Part shown: piece by piece, positions 1 through 5,598 of the stretch
Position numbering within the stretch: position 1 is the first letter of the stretch
How the letters are laid out: each line of letters begins with the position of its first letter
DNA from: Deltaproteobacteria bacterium
GTDB lineage: Bacteria; Desulfobacterota; GWC2-55-46; S146-70; JAUXIU01
Direction of reading: 5' to 3'
Assembly: GCA_030620895.1 (NCBI GenBank)
Contig: JAUXIU010000080.1
Coordinates: 1-5,641 of the forward strand
DNA length: 5,641 bases
Program-made: the position numbers and the translations under genes
Notes under the pieces: generated by a model
Databases searched by the model: none
What the model was told of the DNA's origin: nothing
What the model saw: the letters and a program-made list of their open reading frames with translations, nothing else

Positions 1-209
1 AGGACAGACCAGGCCATGACAGACGATATTCACGGGATTGCGAAAAGGCAAAGGGATTGGGGTTCAGAACTGCACACGAGTTTGAGGATGCCATCCAGGA
101 CACGGTCGGGTGGTATGTCAAGAAAAAGGGGTGGTGGGAGAGGATAATGTCGGGGGAGTTCAGGTCCTATTATGAAAACATATACGTTGATATGTTGCAA
201 GAGCAGTGA
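1..209 (+). CDS. rmlB: dTDP-glucose 4,6-dehydratase, C-terminal end (partial)
   Basis: Only the last 68 codons are in the window; the reading frame enters at base 3 and ends at TGA 207-209. The visible protein begins D-R-P-G-H-D-R-R-Y, the nucleotide-sugar binding signature near the C-terminus of RmlB. It continues through F-E-D-A-I-Q-D-T-V-G-W-Y and K-K-G-W-W-E, also typical of the RmlB tail. From family knowledge the enzyme is a cytoplasmic NAD-dependent short-chain dehydrogenase/reductase that converts dTDP-glucose to dTDP-4-keto-6-deoxyglucose, the second step of dTDP-L-rhamnose synthesis. Its stop codon overlaps the GTG start of rmlD in the string GTGA (206-209), which indicates translational coupling. 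The catalytic Y-x-x-x-K and the N-terminal Rossmann motif lie upstream of the window, so activity cannot be judged here. Confidence 0.93.
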   Translation, partial: DRPGHDRRYSRDCEKAKGLGFRTAHEFEDAIQDTVGWYVKKKGWWERIMSGEFRSYYENIYVDMLQEQ

Positions 210-1039
210 GGATCTTTATTACGGGAGCCTTCGGACAGCTTGGGTCAGAGATAGAGCAGGCATTTGAAGGTAGTGATTTCTTTCTCGGTGGCCGTAGCGA
301 AAGCGACATAACAGATCAGGGAATTATAAAGACCATTGTCGATTTCAGACCTGACCTGGTAATACATACGGCTGCGTTTACAGATGTGGACGTCTGCGAG
401 GTAAAATCCGATAAGGCATTTAAAGTTAACGCATTCGGGACGAGAAATGTAGCCGTTGGGGCCGAGAAGGCAGGTGCCAAACTCATTTACATCTCAACCG
501 ATTATGTATTTGACGGAAAGAGCGACGAACCGTACGATGAGTTTTCCGGGACAAACCCTATAAATGTCTACGGGATGTCTAAGCTGGGAGGTGAGGAGTT
601 TATAAAACACCTCTCAAGACGCTTCTTTATTGTAAGGTCCTCCTGGCTCTATGGTAAGACGGGAAAGAACTTTGTGAAGACTATCCTGAATATCGCAAGA
701 GAAAAGGATGAACTGAGGGTTGTGAATGACCAGCGTGGAGCACCAACTTATGTAAAAGACCTTGCAGAAATGATCTCGAAGATAGCCAGGACGGAAGCGT
801 ATGGCCTCTATCATGCCTCGGGCGGTGGATATTGTACATGGTATGAGTTTGCACTTGAGATGCTGCACCTGGCCGACATCAAGAAGGAGGTTATGCCCAC
901 ATCCTCTTCTGAGCTGAACAGACCCGCCCCAAGACCTGCCAATTCTGCACTCACAAGCATTGCTTTAAAGCAGATAGGTATCGAACCCCGCCAATGGAAA
1001 GAGGCCATAAAAGAATTTATGGCCGATATGGAGAGTTAA
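206..1039 (+). CDS. rmlD: dTDP-4-dehydrorhamnose reductase
   Basis: The protein has 277 residues, close to the usual length of about 280-300. By family knowledge it reduces dTDP-4-dehydro-L-rhamnose to dTDP-L-rhamnose with NAD(P)H, the last step of the pathway, in the cytoplasm. The N-terminal cofactor motif is T-G-A-F-G-Q-L-G (residues 6-13). Y-I-S-T-D-Y-V-F-D-G lies at 95-104, the catalytic Y122-x-x-x-K126 sits in N-V-Y-G-M-S-K-L-G-G-E, and R-S-S-W-L-Y-G follows at 144-150; all are typical of RmlD. The GTG start at 206 is chosen because the Rossmann strand M-R-I-F-I-T-G must begin there and because it overlaps the rmlB stop by 4 bases. There is no strong Shine-Dalgarno sequence, so coupled re-initiation is likely. 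rmlA and rmlC are not visible and may lie upstream. Confidence 0.96.
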   Translation: MRIFITGAFGQLGSEIEQAFEGSDFFLGGRSESDITDQGIIKTIVDFRPDLVIHTAAFTDVDVCEVKSDKAFKVNAFGTRNVAVGAEKAGAKLIYISTDYVFDGKSDEPYDEFSGTNPINVYGMSKLGGEEFIKHLSRRFFIVRSSWLYGKTGKNFVKTILNIAREKDELRVVNDQRGAPTYVKDLAEMISKIARTEAYGLYHASGGGYCTWYEFALEMLHLADIKKEVMPTSSSELNRPAPRPANSALTSIALKQIGIEPRQWKEAIKEFMADMES

Positions 1040-1042
1040 CTT

Positions 1043-2071
1043 GTGCATCCACCGGTTGTTTCTATTGTAGTTGTTAACTGGAATGGATTAGTCTATCTCA
1101 AGGGCTGTCTTGCGACACTCACCGACCAGGCTTTCCGCGATTTTGAGATAATAGTGGTTGATAATGGTTCAGACGACGGTTCTGTGGAGTTTATAAGGGG
1201 CAGGTATCCACAGGTTGTGGTCTTGGAGAATAAAACGAACAGGGGGTTTGCTGCTGCAAATAACCAGGGCATAGGTATTGCCAGGGGCAGATATATAGCG
1301 GTACTGAACAACGACGCAGAGGTTGATAAGGATTGGCTTAAGAACCTTGTCAGGCGGGCTGATTCATCCTCCAGTGATGTAGGTATGTGGACATGCAAGA
1401 TACTCTCTATGGATGACCATATTACGATCGATTCTGTCGGCGGTCTCCTTATCTCGAGTTGCGGTATCGCAAAAGGCCGTGGCAGGTCAGAGAAGGACAG
1501 GGGACAGTATGATGGGGATGAGGAGGTCTTCATACCGAGTGGATGTGCTGCAATGTACAGGAGGGAGATGCTCGATAAGGTAGGGCTATTTGATGAAGAT
1601 TTTTTTGCCTATTGTGAGGATACCGACCTGGGTCTGAGGGCAAGACTCGCTGGCTGGAAGACACAGTCTGTACCCGATGCAATAGTATACCATCATTATT
1701 CTGGTACGACTGGTAGATACACGCCGGTAAAGGCATATCTTGTAGAGAGGAACCATATATGGGTTGCTTTGAAAAACTTTCCCATTCCTATGCTCATAAA
1801 CCTCCCGGAAAATACCATCTGGAGGTATATCTTACAGATTTATGCCCTGACCGTAAAGAAAGGGGCGGGCGGCAGATATACAGAGGATTTCTCTAAGGCA
1901 AGTCTCTTCTACACTCTTATAAGGGCCTGGTGGAGTATCTTAAAGGGTATGGCTGGGATGTTACGAAAAAGAAGAGAGATCCAGAGAAAGAGGGTGGTTT
2001 CCAGGAGGGAGGTTGCCGGGTGGTTCAGGGAATACGGTCTTAAAGTTAGCGATATCGTTTTTAAGGAATGA
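1043..2071 (+). CDS. Family 2 glycosyltransferase, rhamnosyltransferase-like
   Basis: This 342-residue protein starts with GTG 3 bases after the rmlD stop. GGAGAG (1030-1035), inside the end of rmlD, serves as ribosome binding site. The GT-A fold is clear: V-V-V-N-W-N-G (residues 9-15), V-V-D-N-G-S-D-D-G-S (38-47), N-R-G-F-A-A-A-N-N-Q-G, then N-N-D-A-E-V (89-94) at the usual metal and nucleotide-sugar binding position. The acceptor/base motif E-D-T-D-L-G-L-R (192-199) follows, then H-H-Y-S-G-T-T-G (217-224). This motif set matches the WbbL/RfbN-like group of inverting transferases, many of which add L-rhamnose. Next to rmlBD, dTDP-rhamnose is the likely donor, but donor and acceptor are inferred. 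The last 110 residues are aromatic and then strongly basic, which suggests peripheral membrane contact; I see no clear transmembrane helix. Confidence 0.92.
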   Translation: MHPPVVSIVVVNWNGLVYLKGCLATLTDQAFRDFEIIVVDNGSDDGSVEFIRGRYPQVVVLENKTNRGFAAANNQGIGIARGRYIAVLNNDAEVDKDWLKNLVRRADSSSSDVGMWTCKILSMDDHITIDSVGGLLISSCGIAKGRGRSEKDRGQYDGDEEVFIPSGCAAMYRREMLDKVGLFDEDFFAYCEDTDLGLRARLAGWKTQSVPDAIVYHHYSGTTGRYTPVKAYLVERNHIWVALKNFPIPMLINLPENTIWRYILQIYALTVKKGAGGRYTEDFSKASLFYTLIRAWWSILKGMAGMLRKRREIQRKRVVSRREVAGWFREYGLKVSDIVFKE

Positions 2072-2142
2072 CAGCCTTTCGGAAAGCCGGCAAGCAGAAA
2101 ATGTTTATATTTCTTGTATGTAGATCTGTGGGGAAATAGAAG

Positions 2143-2907
2143 ATGGGTTTTATTATAGCCAAGGTTATTCTGTTTCTCATCCTACCCCCTTCCGGCCTTT
2201 TGATCCTTATGGGTGCCGGGTTTTTAATGATTAAGGCCCGCCGCAGAATGGCCGGTCTCTTTATCTTTTCCGGGTTTTCACTATTATATCTCCTTAGCAT
2301 AGGGCCCATATCCGATACCCTTTTAAAACCATTAGAACGAAGTACTCCATATTTCAAGGTTGATCAATCGAACGCCGAAGCCATCGTTGTCCTCAGTGGA
2401 GGTGTTAAGGAACTATCATGGCTGGATTTAAAACCACAGCCGTCAAGTGAATCCATGGGGAGGATAGTATGTGGTGTAAGGTTGTACCGGAAATTAAGGG
2501 ATGTACCATTATTTATATTAGGCGGGAGTGGTGACCCTGCAAAACCTGACATCTCGGAGGCAAAGGCAATGGCCGCCGTTGCCATCTCACTTGGGGTTCC
2601 GTCCAGAGATATCACAATTGAAAGTAAGTCCAGAAATACCCTGGAAAATGCAAGGAATTTAGCTGAAATTATCGGTAAAAAGAATAGCTTTATATTAGTC
2701 ACTTCAGCCTTTCACATGAAAAGGGCATCAGCCATCTTCAAGAAATTAGGGTTTGATGTAATACCTGCCCCTTGTGATTATAGGAGTGAGCAAAAAAGGC
2801 TGTCTATATATGCTTTTATCCCACATGCAACTAATCTCCGTGATTCATCTACAGCCCTCCACGAATACATAGGTATTTTGTGGTATAGAGTGTGGGGACG
2901 GATATAA
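2143..2907 (+). CDS. YdcF/ElyC/SanA-family (DUF218) membrane protein
   Basis: The protein has 254 residues. Two hydrophobic segments at about 3-29 and 37-54, separated by the basic K-A-R-R-R turn, anchor it in the inner membrane; the rest is a soluble DUF218 domain. That domain shows A-I-V-V-L-S-G-G (80-87), G-G-S-G-D (127-131), S-R-N-T-L-E-N-A (163-170) and T-S-A-F-H-M-K-R-A (187-195), which are the family's conserved blocks. ElyC and SanA in enteric bacteria affect envelope integrity and peptidoglycan or shared lipid-carrier metabolism; the biochemical activity is poorly defined. The ATG at 2143 is supported because in-frame TAG at 2137 blocks any earlier start; GGGGA (2130-2134) is a plausible ribosome binding site. 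It lies 71 bases after the glycosyltransferase. A role in polymer assembly or undecaprenyl-phosphate handling is inference from location. Confidence 0.88.
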   Translation: MGFIIAKVILFLILPPSGLLILMGAGFLMIKARRRMAGLFIFSGFSLLYLLSIGPISDTLLKPLERSTPYFKVDQSNAEAIVVLSGGVKELSWLDLKPQPSSESMGRIVCGVRLYRKLRDVPLFILGGSGDPAKPDISEAKAMAAVAISLGVPSRDITIESKSRNTLENARNLAEIIGKKNSFILVTSAFHMKRASAIFKKLGFDVIPAPCDYRSEQKRLSIYAFIPHATNLRDSSTALHEYIGILWYRVWGRI

Positions 2908-2918
2908 GGGTGATTGCT

Positions 2919-2999
2919 TGGTTTAAATGGTTTGCATGGTTTAAATGGTTTGTTAGGTTTATAAGGTTAACATGGTTGACATGGTTCACATGGTTAACA
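2919..2999 (+). repeat. Left 9-bp tandem array (TGGTTTACA type), nine units
   Basis: Nine uninterrupted 9-bp units run in exact register: TGGTTTAAA, TGGTTTGCA, TGGTTTAAA, TGGTTTGTT, AGGTTTATA, AGGTTAACA, TGGTTGACA, TGGTTCACA, TGGTTAACA. GGTT is invariant and the last four bases vary. The array begins 12 bases after the ydcF-like stop. It is the left arm of a larger inverted arrangement with the array at 3133-3287. I know no function for it. Confidence 0.9.
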
Positions 3000-3020
3000 A
3001 CTTACCACAGAGATCAGGTA

Positions 3021-3048
3021 GTTACGGGTTACGAGTTTCGGGTTAAAA
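3021..3048 (+). repeat. Inner left 7-bp array (GTTACGG type)
   Basis: Units GTTACGG, GTTACGA, GTTTCGG and a decayed GTTAAAA follow one another in 7-bp register. This block lies 21 bases inside the left 9-bp array and faces the reverse-complement 7-bp array at 3079-3113 across a 30-base A-rich spacer (3049-3078). Confidence 0.75.
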
Positions 3049-3078
3049 AGAGAAAAAATATGTAAAAACAGAATGGAA

Positions 3079-3113
3079 GTAAAACTCGCAACTCGGAACA
3101 CGCAACTCGCAAC
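3079..3113 (-). repeat. Inner right 7-bp array, inverted relative to 3021-3048
   Basis: On the + strand the units are GTAAAAC, TCGCAAC, TCGGAAC, ACGCAAC, TCGCAAC. Their reverse complements (GTTGCGA, GTTCCGA and so on) have the same G-T-T-n-C-G frame as the left inner array. The block ends 19 bases before the right 9-bp array, nearly mirroring the 21 bases on the left. Confidence 0.75.
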
Positions 3114-3132
3114 TTATTAGAATATTTAGTAG

Positions 3133-3287
3133 CCCAGTAAACCAAGTAAACTAGGCAAACAATGTAAACGAGGTAAACAGGGTTAACACGATAAACAAGG
3201 TAAACAATGCAAACCATGTAAACCAGGACAACCAGGGAAACCAGACAAACGAGGTAAACAGGGTTAACAAAACAAACCATATAAACC
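3133..3287 (-). repeat. Right 9-bp tandem array, seventeen units, inverted relative to 2919-2999
   Basis: Seventeen 9-bp units in unbroken register read on the + strand as variants of CAAGGTAAA or CCATGTAAA. Their reverse complement is the TGGTTTACA unit of the left array. Three exact 9-mers are shared with the reverse complement of the left arm: TGCAAACCA (3208-3216), AACAAACCA (3271-3279) and TATAAACCT (3280-3288). Inside the array a 23-base stretch at 3166-3188 recurs exactly at 3247-3269, an offset of 81 bases or nine units. Because the unit length is a multiple of three, the minus strand stays open and would read as a V-Y-L repeat; this is not evidence of a gene. Confidence 0.9.
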
Positions 3288-3305
3288 TTTACTGATACAA
3301 ACCCC

Positions 3306-3335
3306 TTGACAACGTTTAGCGGTTTCTGTTAGTGT
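3306..3335 (+). promoter_or_regulatory. Candidate sigma-70-type promoter of the regulator gene
   Basis: A perfect -35 hexamer TTGACA (3306-3311) is followed 18 bases later by TAGTGT (3330-3335), a weak -10 that is preceded by TG at the extended -10 position (3327-3328). Transcription would then begin at about 3342, at or next to the ATG at 3343. The -35 box is a strong match and the -10 is poor, so an activator or an alternative -10 is possible. It sits 18 bases after the end of the 9-bp array. Confidence 0.45.
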
Positions 3336-3349
3336 TCATATTATGAACA
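3333..3349. promoter_or_regulatory. Perfect 17-bp palindrome over the start codon, candidate operator
   Basis: TGTTCATA-T-TATGAACA has two 8-base arms with no mismatch around one central base. It spans the end of the predicted -10, the predicted transcription start and the ATG at 3343-3345. Size and symmetry fit a site for a dimeric winged-helix protein, and the gene that begins inside it encodes one, so autoregulation is the simplest reading (inference). As RNA it could also fold and hide the start codon if transcription began further upstream. Confidence 0.6.
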
Positions 3350-3990
3350 AAGAATCTTCTAGGGGTACTCGGTTGTCGAGGGAGCAATCGGATGACTATC
3401 GTTCATTTCTTTTGCTGGACGAGATATCTAGAGATAACAAGGTTACACAGCGTGCCCTTAGTAAGAGGCTCGGTCTTGCCTTAGGTCTTGTGAATTCATA
3501 TATTAAAAATCTCGCTGCTAAGGGTTACATCTCAGTAACCAATATCCCGCCTAAGAGGTACGTATACTTTCTCACTCCAAAGGGTTTTTTCGAGAAGAGC
3601 AGACTCGCTTACCACCACCTCCAGAACTTTACGAACCTATATAAGTTTGCAAGGCAGGACTTTCAACATCTCTTCCGTAACCTATACGATAAAGGTATTA
3701 GAAGTATAATATTCTGCGGGGTGGACGAGATAACTGAGATTGCCTATCTATCACTTCAGGAGGTTGATATAAGGCTCGTCGCCGTTATCGATATGACCGA
3801 TAGCAGGAAGCGGTTCTTTGGATATACCATAGAGGCAATTGATAATTTAAAAGATAAAGAGTTTGACATGGTGATAATTACATCCTTCTCTAGTGGAGAT
3901 AAATTTAAAGAGAGGTTGCTGAAGAATAGGGTTCCCGAAGAGAAGATATGCGATATATCTTCGGGTGGCTGGCTGAACAGAGTTAGATAA
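3343..3990 (+). CDS. Two-domain regulator: winged helix (EPS-associated MarR-like) plus Rossmann-like domain
   Basis: The protein has 215 residues. Residues about 17-85 form a winged helix-turn-helix: the helices run through T-Q-R-A-L-S-K-R-L-G and L-V-N-S-Y-I-K-N-L-A-A-K-G-Y-I (35-63), and the wing ends in Y-V-Y-F-L-T-P-K-G (73-81). This pattern resembles the MarR-type regulators associated with exopolysaccharide loci. Those are usually single-domain, whereas here about 110 residues follow. They show alternating strands and helices: I-R-S-I-I-F-C-G-V-D-E-I (119-130), I-R-L-V-A-V-I-D (143-150) and F-D-M-V-I-I-T-S-F (174-182), like a nucleotide- or CoA-binding Rossmann fold without a classical G-x-G-x-x-G. 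I infer it senses a nucleotide sugar or similar ligand. No Shine-Dalgarno sequence precedes the ATG, so the mRNA may be leaderless. The stop is TAA followed at once by TAG. Confidence 0.85.
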   Translation: MNKESSRGTRLSREQSDDYRSFLLLDEISRDNKVTQRALSKRLGLALGLVNSYIKNLAAKGYISVTNIPPKRYVYFLTPKGFFEKSRLAYHHLQNFTNLYKFARQDFQHLFRNLYDKGIRSIIFCGVDEITEIAYLSLQEVDIRLVAVIDMTDSRKRFFGYTIEAIDNLKDKEFDMVIITSFSSGDKFKERLLKNRVPEEKICDISSGGWLNRVR

Positions 3991-4008
3991 TAGAAAGGGG
4001 AGAACGTT

Positions 4009-5316
4009 ATGGGATTGATTGATAAGATAGAGTCTAAAGAGGCTCATATAGGTATAATTGGCCTTGGATATGTGGGGCTTCCAATCGTTCTCAGGTTCTG
4101 CGAAGAGGGCTTTACAGTAATAGGTTTCGATGTAGACCACGAAAAGGTAAAGAAGATTAACCGGGGCAGATCCTATATTAAACACATACCCTCGGGGAAG
4201 ATAAGGTCTTTTGTTAATGGAAAACCCCCTACATTGACCTCAACTACAGATATGTCTCTCCTTTCAAAAGTGGATGTGGCTATAATATGCGTACCTACCC
4301 CCCTTTCAGCCAAAAGGGAGCCGGATTTAAGCTATGTAGAAAATACAGCTAGGGATATTGCCAGGAATTTAAGACCGGGTCAGCTTATATCCCTTGAATC
4401 CACTACATACCCCGGAACGACAGAAGAGGTGCTCTTGCCACTCTTTGAGGAAACGGGTCTCAAGGTAGGTAAGGACTTCTTTCTTGTCTTCTCCCCCGAA
4501 AGGGAAGACCCAGGCAGAAAAGACTTTACTACCAAGACAACTCCAAAGGTGGTGGGTGGTGTAACAAAGAGATGCCTTGAGGCAGGCACGGCCCTCTATT
4601 CACAGGTTGTTGATAGGGTGGTTACAGTATCATCCCCCAGGGAAGCTGAAATGACAAAACTGCTCGAGAATATATATCGAAGCGTCAATATCGCGCTGGT
4701 AAATGAACTAAAGGTGCTCTGTCAAAGGATGGGTATAGACATATGGGAGGTAATAGAGGCGGCAAAGACGAAGCCATTCGGTTTTACACCATTCTACCCA
4801 GGCCCAGGCCTCGGTGGCCACTGTATCCCCATAGATCCGTTTTACCTAACATGGAAGGCGAGGGAGTATGATTTTGCAACAAGGTTTATAGAACTTGCAG
4901 GCGAGATAAATACCCATATGCCCTATTACGTTATCCAGAGGGTTATGGAGGCATTGAACGAGCGTGGGAAGGCACTTAAAGGTGCCAGGGTTCTTGTCCT
5001 GGGTATTGCATACAAGAAAGATATTGATGACATGCGTGAATCACCATCATTTCATATCATAGAGTTATTACAGAAGAAAGGTGCAATGGTAGACTACAAC
5101 GACCCCTATATCCCTAAACTACCAAAACTGAGAGGTCATGATCTCAGTATGGACTCGGTTGAGTTAAATGAAGATATGCTTTCTTCTTATGATTGTGTGC
5201 TCATCATAACCGATCACTCTGCCTACGATTATAAGTGGATAGTTGAACACAGCCGCTTGATAGTCGATACAAGGAATGCAGCCGCCCCATTTTCCAAGGA
5301 AGTGGTAAAGGCGTAG
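4009..5316 (+). CDS. wbpA: UDP-N-acetyl-D-glucosamine 6-dehydrogenase (WbpA/TviB type)
   Basis: At 435 residues the protein matches the usual length of this UDP-sugar dehydrogenase group. It oxidises C6 of a UDP-hexose to the uronate with two NAD+ per turn, in the cytoplasm. Visible blocks are the NAD motif G-L-G-Y-V-G-L-P (18-25), V-P-T-P-L, E-S-T-T-Y-P-G-T-T (130-138), F-S-P-E-R-E-D-P-G (161-169), E-M-T-K-L-L-E-N (214-221, with K217 and N221), the catalytic Cys272 in G-L-G-G-H-C-I-P-I-D-P, and the C-terminal G-I-A-Y-K-K-D-I-D-D-M-R-E-S-P-S (332-347). The E-S-T-T-Y-P-G-T-T and S-P-E-R-E-D-P-G blocks favour UDP-GlcNAc over UDP-glucose; UDP-ManNAc (WecC) cannot be fully excluded. AAGGGGAG (3995-4002) is a good ribosome binding site, and the 18-base gap places the gene in an operon with the regulator. 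Confidence 0.93.
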   Translation: MGLIDKIESKEAHIGIIGLGYVGLPIVLRFCEEGFTVIGFDVDHEKVKKINRGRSYIKHIPSGKIRSFVNGKPPTLTSTTDMSLLSKVDVAIICVPTPLSAKREPDLSYVENTARDIARNLRPGQLISLESTTYPGTTEEVLLPLFEETGLKVGKDFFLVFSPEREDPGRKDFTTKTTPKVVGGVTKRCLEAGTALYSQVVDRVVTVSSPREAEMTKLLENIYRSVNIALVNELKVLCQRMGIDIWEVIEAAKTKPFGFTPFYPGPGLGGHCIPIDPFYLTWKAREYDFATRFIELAGEINTHMPYYVIQRVMEALNERGKALKGARVLVLGIAYKKDIDDMRESPSFHIIELLQKKGAMVDYNDPYIPKLPKLRGHDLSMDSVELNEDMLSSYDCVLIITDHSAYDYKWIVEHSRLIVDTRNAAAPFSKEVVKA

Positions 5317-5343
5317 GAATAGGTTAAGGCTAAGCAAAAATGG

Positions 5344-5397
5344 AGGTTGAGGATAAGGATAAGGCTAAGGATAAGACTAATGATAAGACTAAGGTTC
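5344..5397 (+). repeat. 6-bp tandem array (AGGATA type), nine units
   Basis: Nine hexamers lie in register: AGGTTG, AGGATA, AGGATA, AGGCTA, AGGATA, AGACTA, ATGATA, AGACTA, AGGTTC. Two more related units occur at 5321-5332 (AGGTTA, AGGCTA). The strand is purine-rich throughout. The array starts 27 bases after the dehydrogenase stop. No open reading frame or RNA signature explains it. Confidence 0.8.
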
Positions 5398-5399
5398 AA

Positions 5400-5410
5400 G
5401 GGACTGTTCC
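5400..5410 (+). repeat. GGGACTGTTCC direct repeat, copy 1
   Basis: The same 11 bases recur exactly at 5587-5597. This copy is followed by AGACAG, so CTGT (5404-5407) and ACAG (5413-5416) could pair as a short stem. The motif looks like the core of small REP-type hairpins seen in many environmental bacteria; this comparison is from memory and unverified. Confidence 0.5.
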
Positions 5411-5452
5411 AGACAGTTTGAGGGTTGAGGAAAGAGGCTTGAGGCCGGATGG

Positions 5453-5527
5453 AAAACGTTTGAGGTTAGAGGCTAGAGGTTAGAGGTTTTTGCCTCCCTC
5501 CTCAATCCTCCATCCTCGAACGGTTTT
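5453..5527. repeat. Symmetric inverted 7-bp array forming a long imperfect hairpin
   Basis: GAGG occurs at 5462, 5469, 5476 and 5483, and CCTC at 5493, 5500, 5507 and 5514, each with exact 7-base spacing and a 6-base loop (5487-5492). The four GAGG/CCTC stems are separated by three-base bulges. The base of the structure is closed by AAAACGTT(T) at 5453-5461 against (G)AACGGTTTT at 5518-5527, with one extra base. A run of A precedes it and a run of T follows it, so it could act as a terminator for the dehydrogenase transcript, in either direction, but the weak stems leave this open. Confidence 0.65.
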
Positions 5528-5568
5528 ATTGCCTCCAACATCAGACCTCTAACAAAATCCGTCGGGGT

Positions 5569-5584
5569 ATCCACGTAAGTGGGT
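5569..5584 (+). promoter_or_regulatory. Small hairpin with GUAA tetraloop upstream of the last gene
   Basis: ATCCAC (5569-5574) can pair with GTGGGT (5579-5584), including one G-U pair, closing a GUAA loop of the stable GNRA class. The heptamer GTCGGGG occurs on both sides (5561-5567 and 5583-5589). The structure lies in the probable leader of the gene starting at 5619. It matches no riboswitch that I recognise, so its regulatory role is a guess. Confidence 0.3.
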
Positions 5585-5585
5585 C

Positions 5586-5598
5586 GGGGACTGTTCCC
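5586..5598 (+). repeat. GGGACTGTTCC direct repeat, copy 2, as a hairpin before the ribosome binding site
   Basis: GGGGA-CTG-TTCCC can form a five-pair stem (one G-U) with a three-base loop. It contains the 11-base repeat also found at 5400-5410. It ends 7 bases before GAAGGAG (5606-5611 core), the ribosome binding site of the next gene, so it could influence translation there. Confidence 0.4.

Noticed and set aside
1093..1533. Long minus-strand open frame inside the glycosyltransferase
   Set aside because: It is a shadow of the well-supported + strand gene and shows no recognisable protein motif.
2101..2139. Twelve-codon open frame ATG...TAG just before the DUF218 gene, as a leader peptide
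   Set aside because: It has no ribosome binding site and no special codon run, and short frames like this are common by chance.
2072..2142. Possible terminator or promoter between the glycosyltransferase and the DUF218 gene
   Set aside because: CTTTCGGAAAG (2076-2086) is a palindrome but too short for a terminator and has no T-run. TATATT (2106-2111) has no -35 partner at proper spacing.
3029..3280. An 83-codon open frame on the minus strand reading as V-Y-L repeats
   Set aside because: It is the 9-bp array read in frame; a unit that is a multiple of three keeps the frame open. It has no recognisable domain or convincing start, and its C-terminal half is just the translated spacer.
2919..3287. 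CRISPR array or replication iterons
   Set aside because: Units are 9 bp with no unique spacers, so it is not CRISPR. There is no replication initiator gene, and the units are too degenerate for standard iterons.
5400..5598. Insertion sequence remnant bounded by the two GGGACTGTTCC copies
   Set aside because: The copies are direct, not terminal inverted repeats, and the 176 bases between them have no transposase fragment or target duplication.
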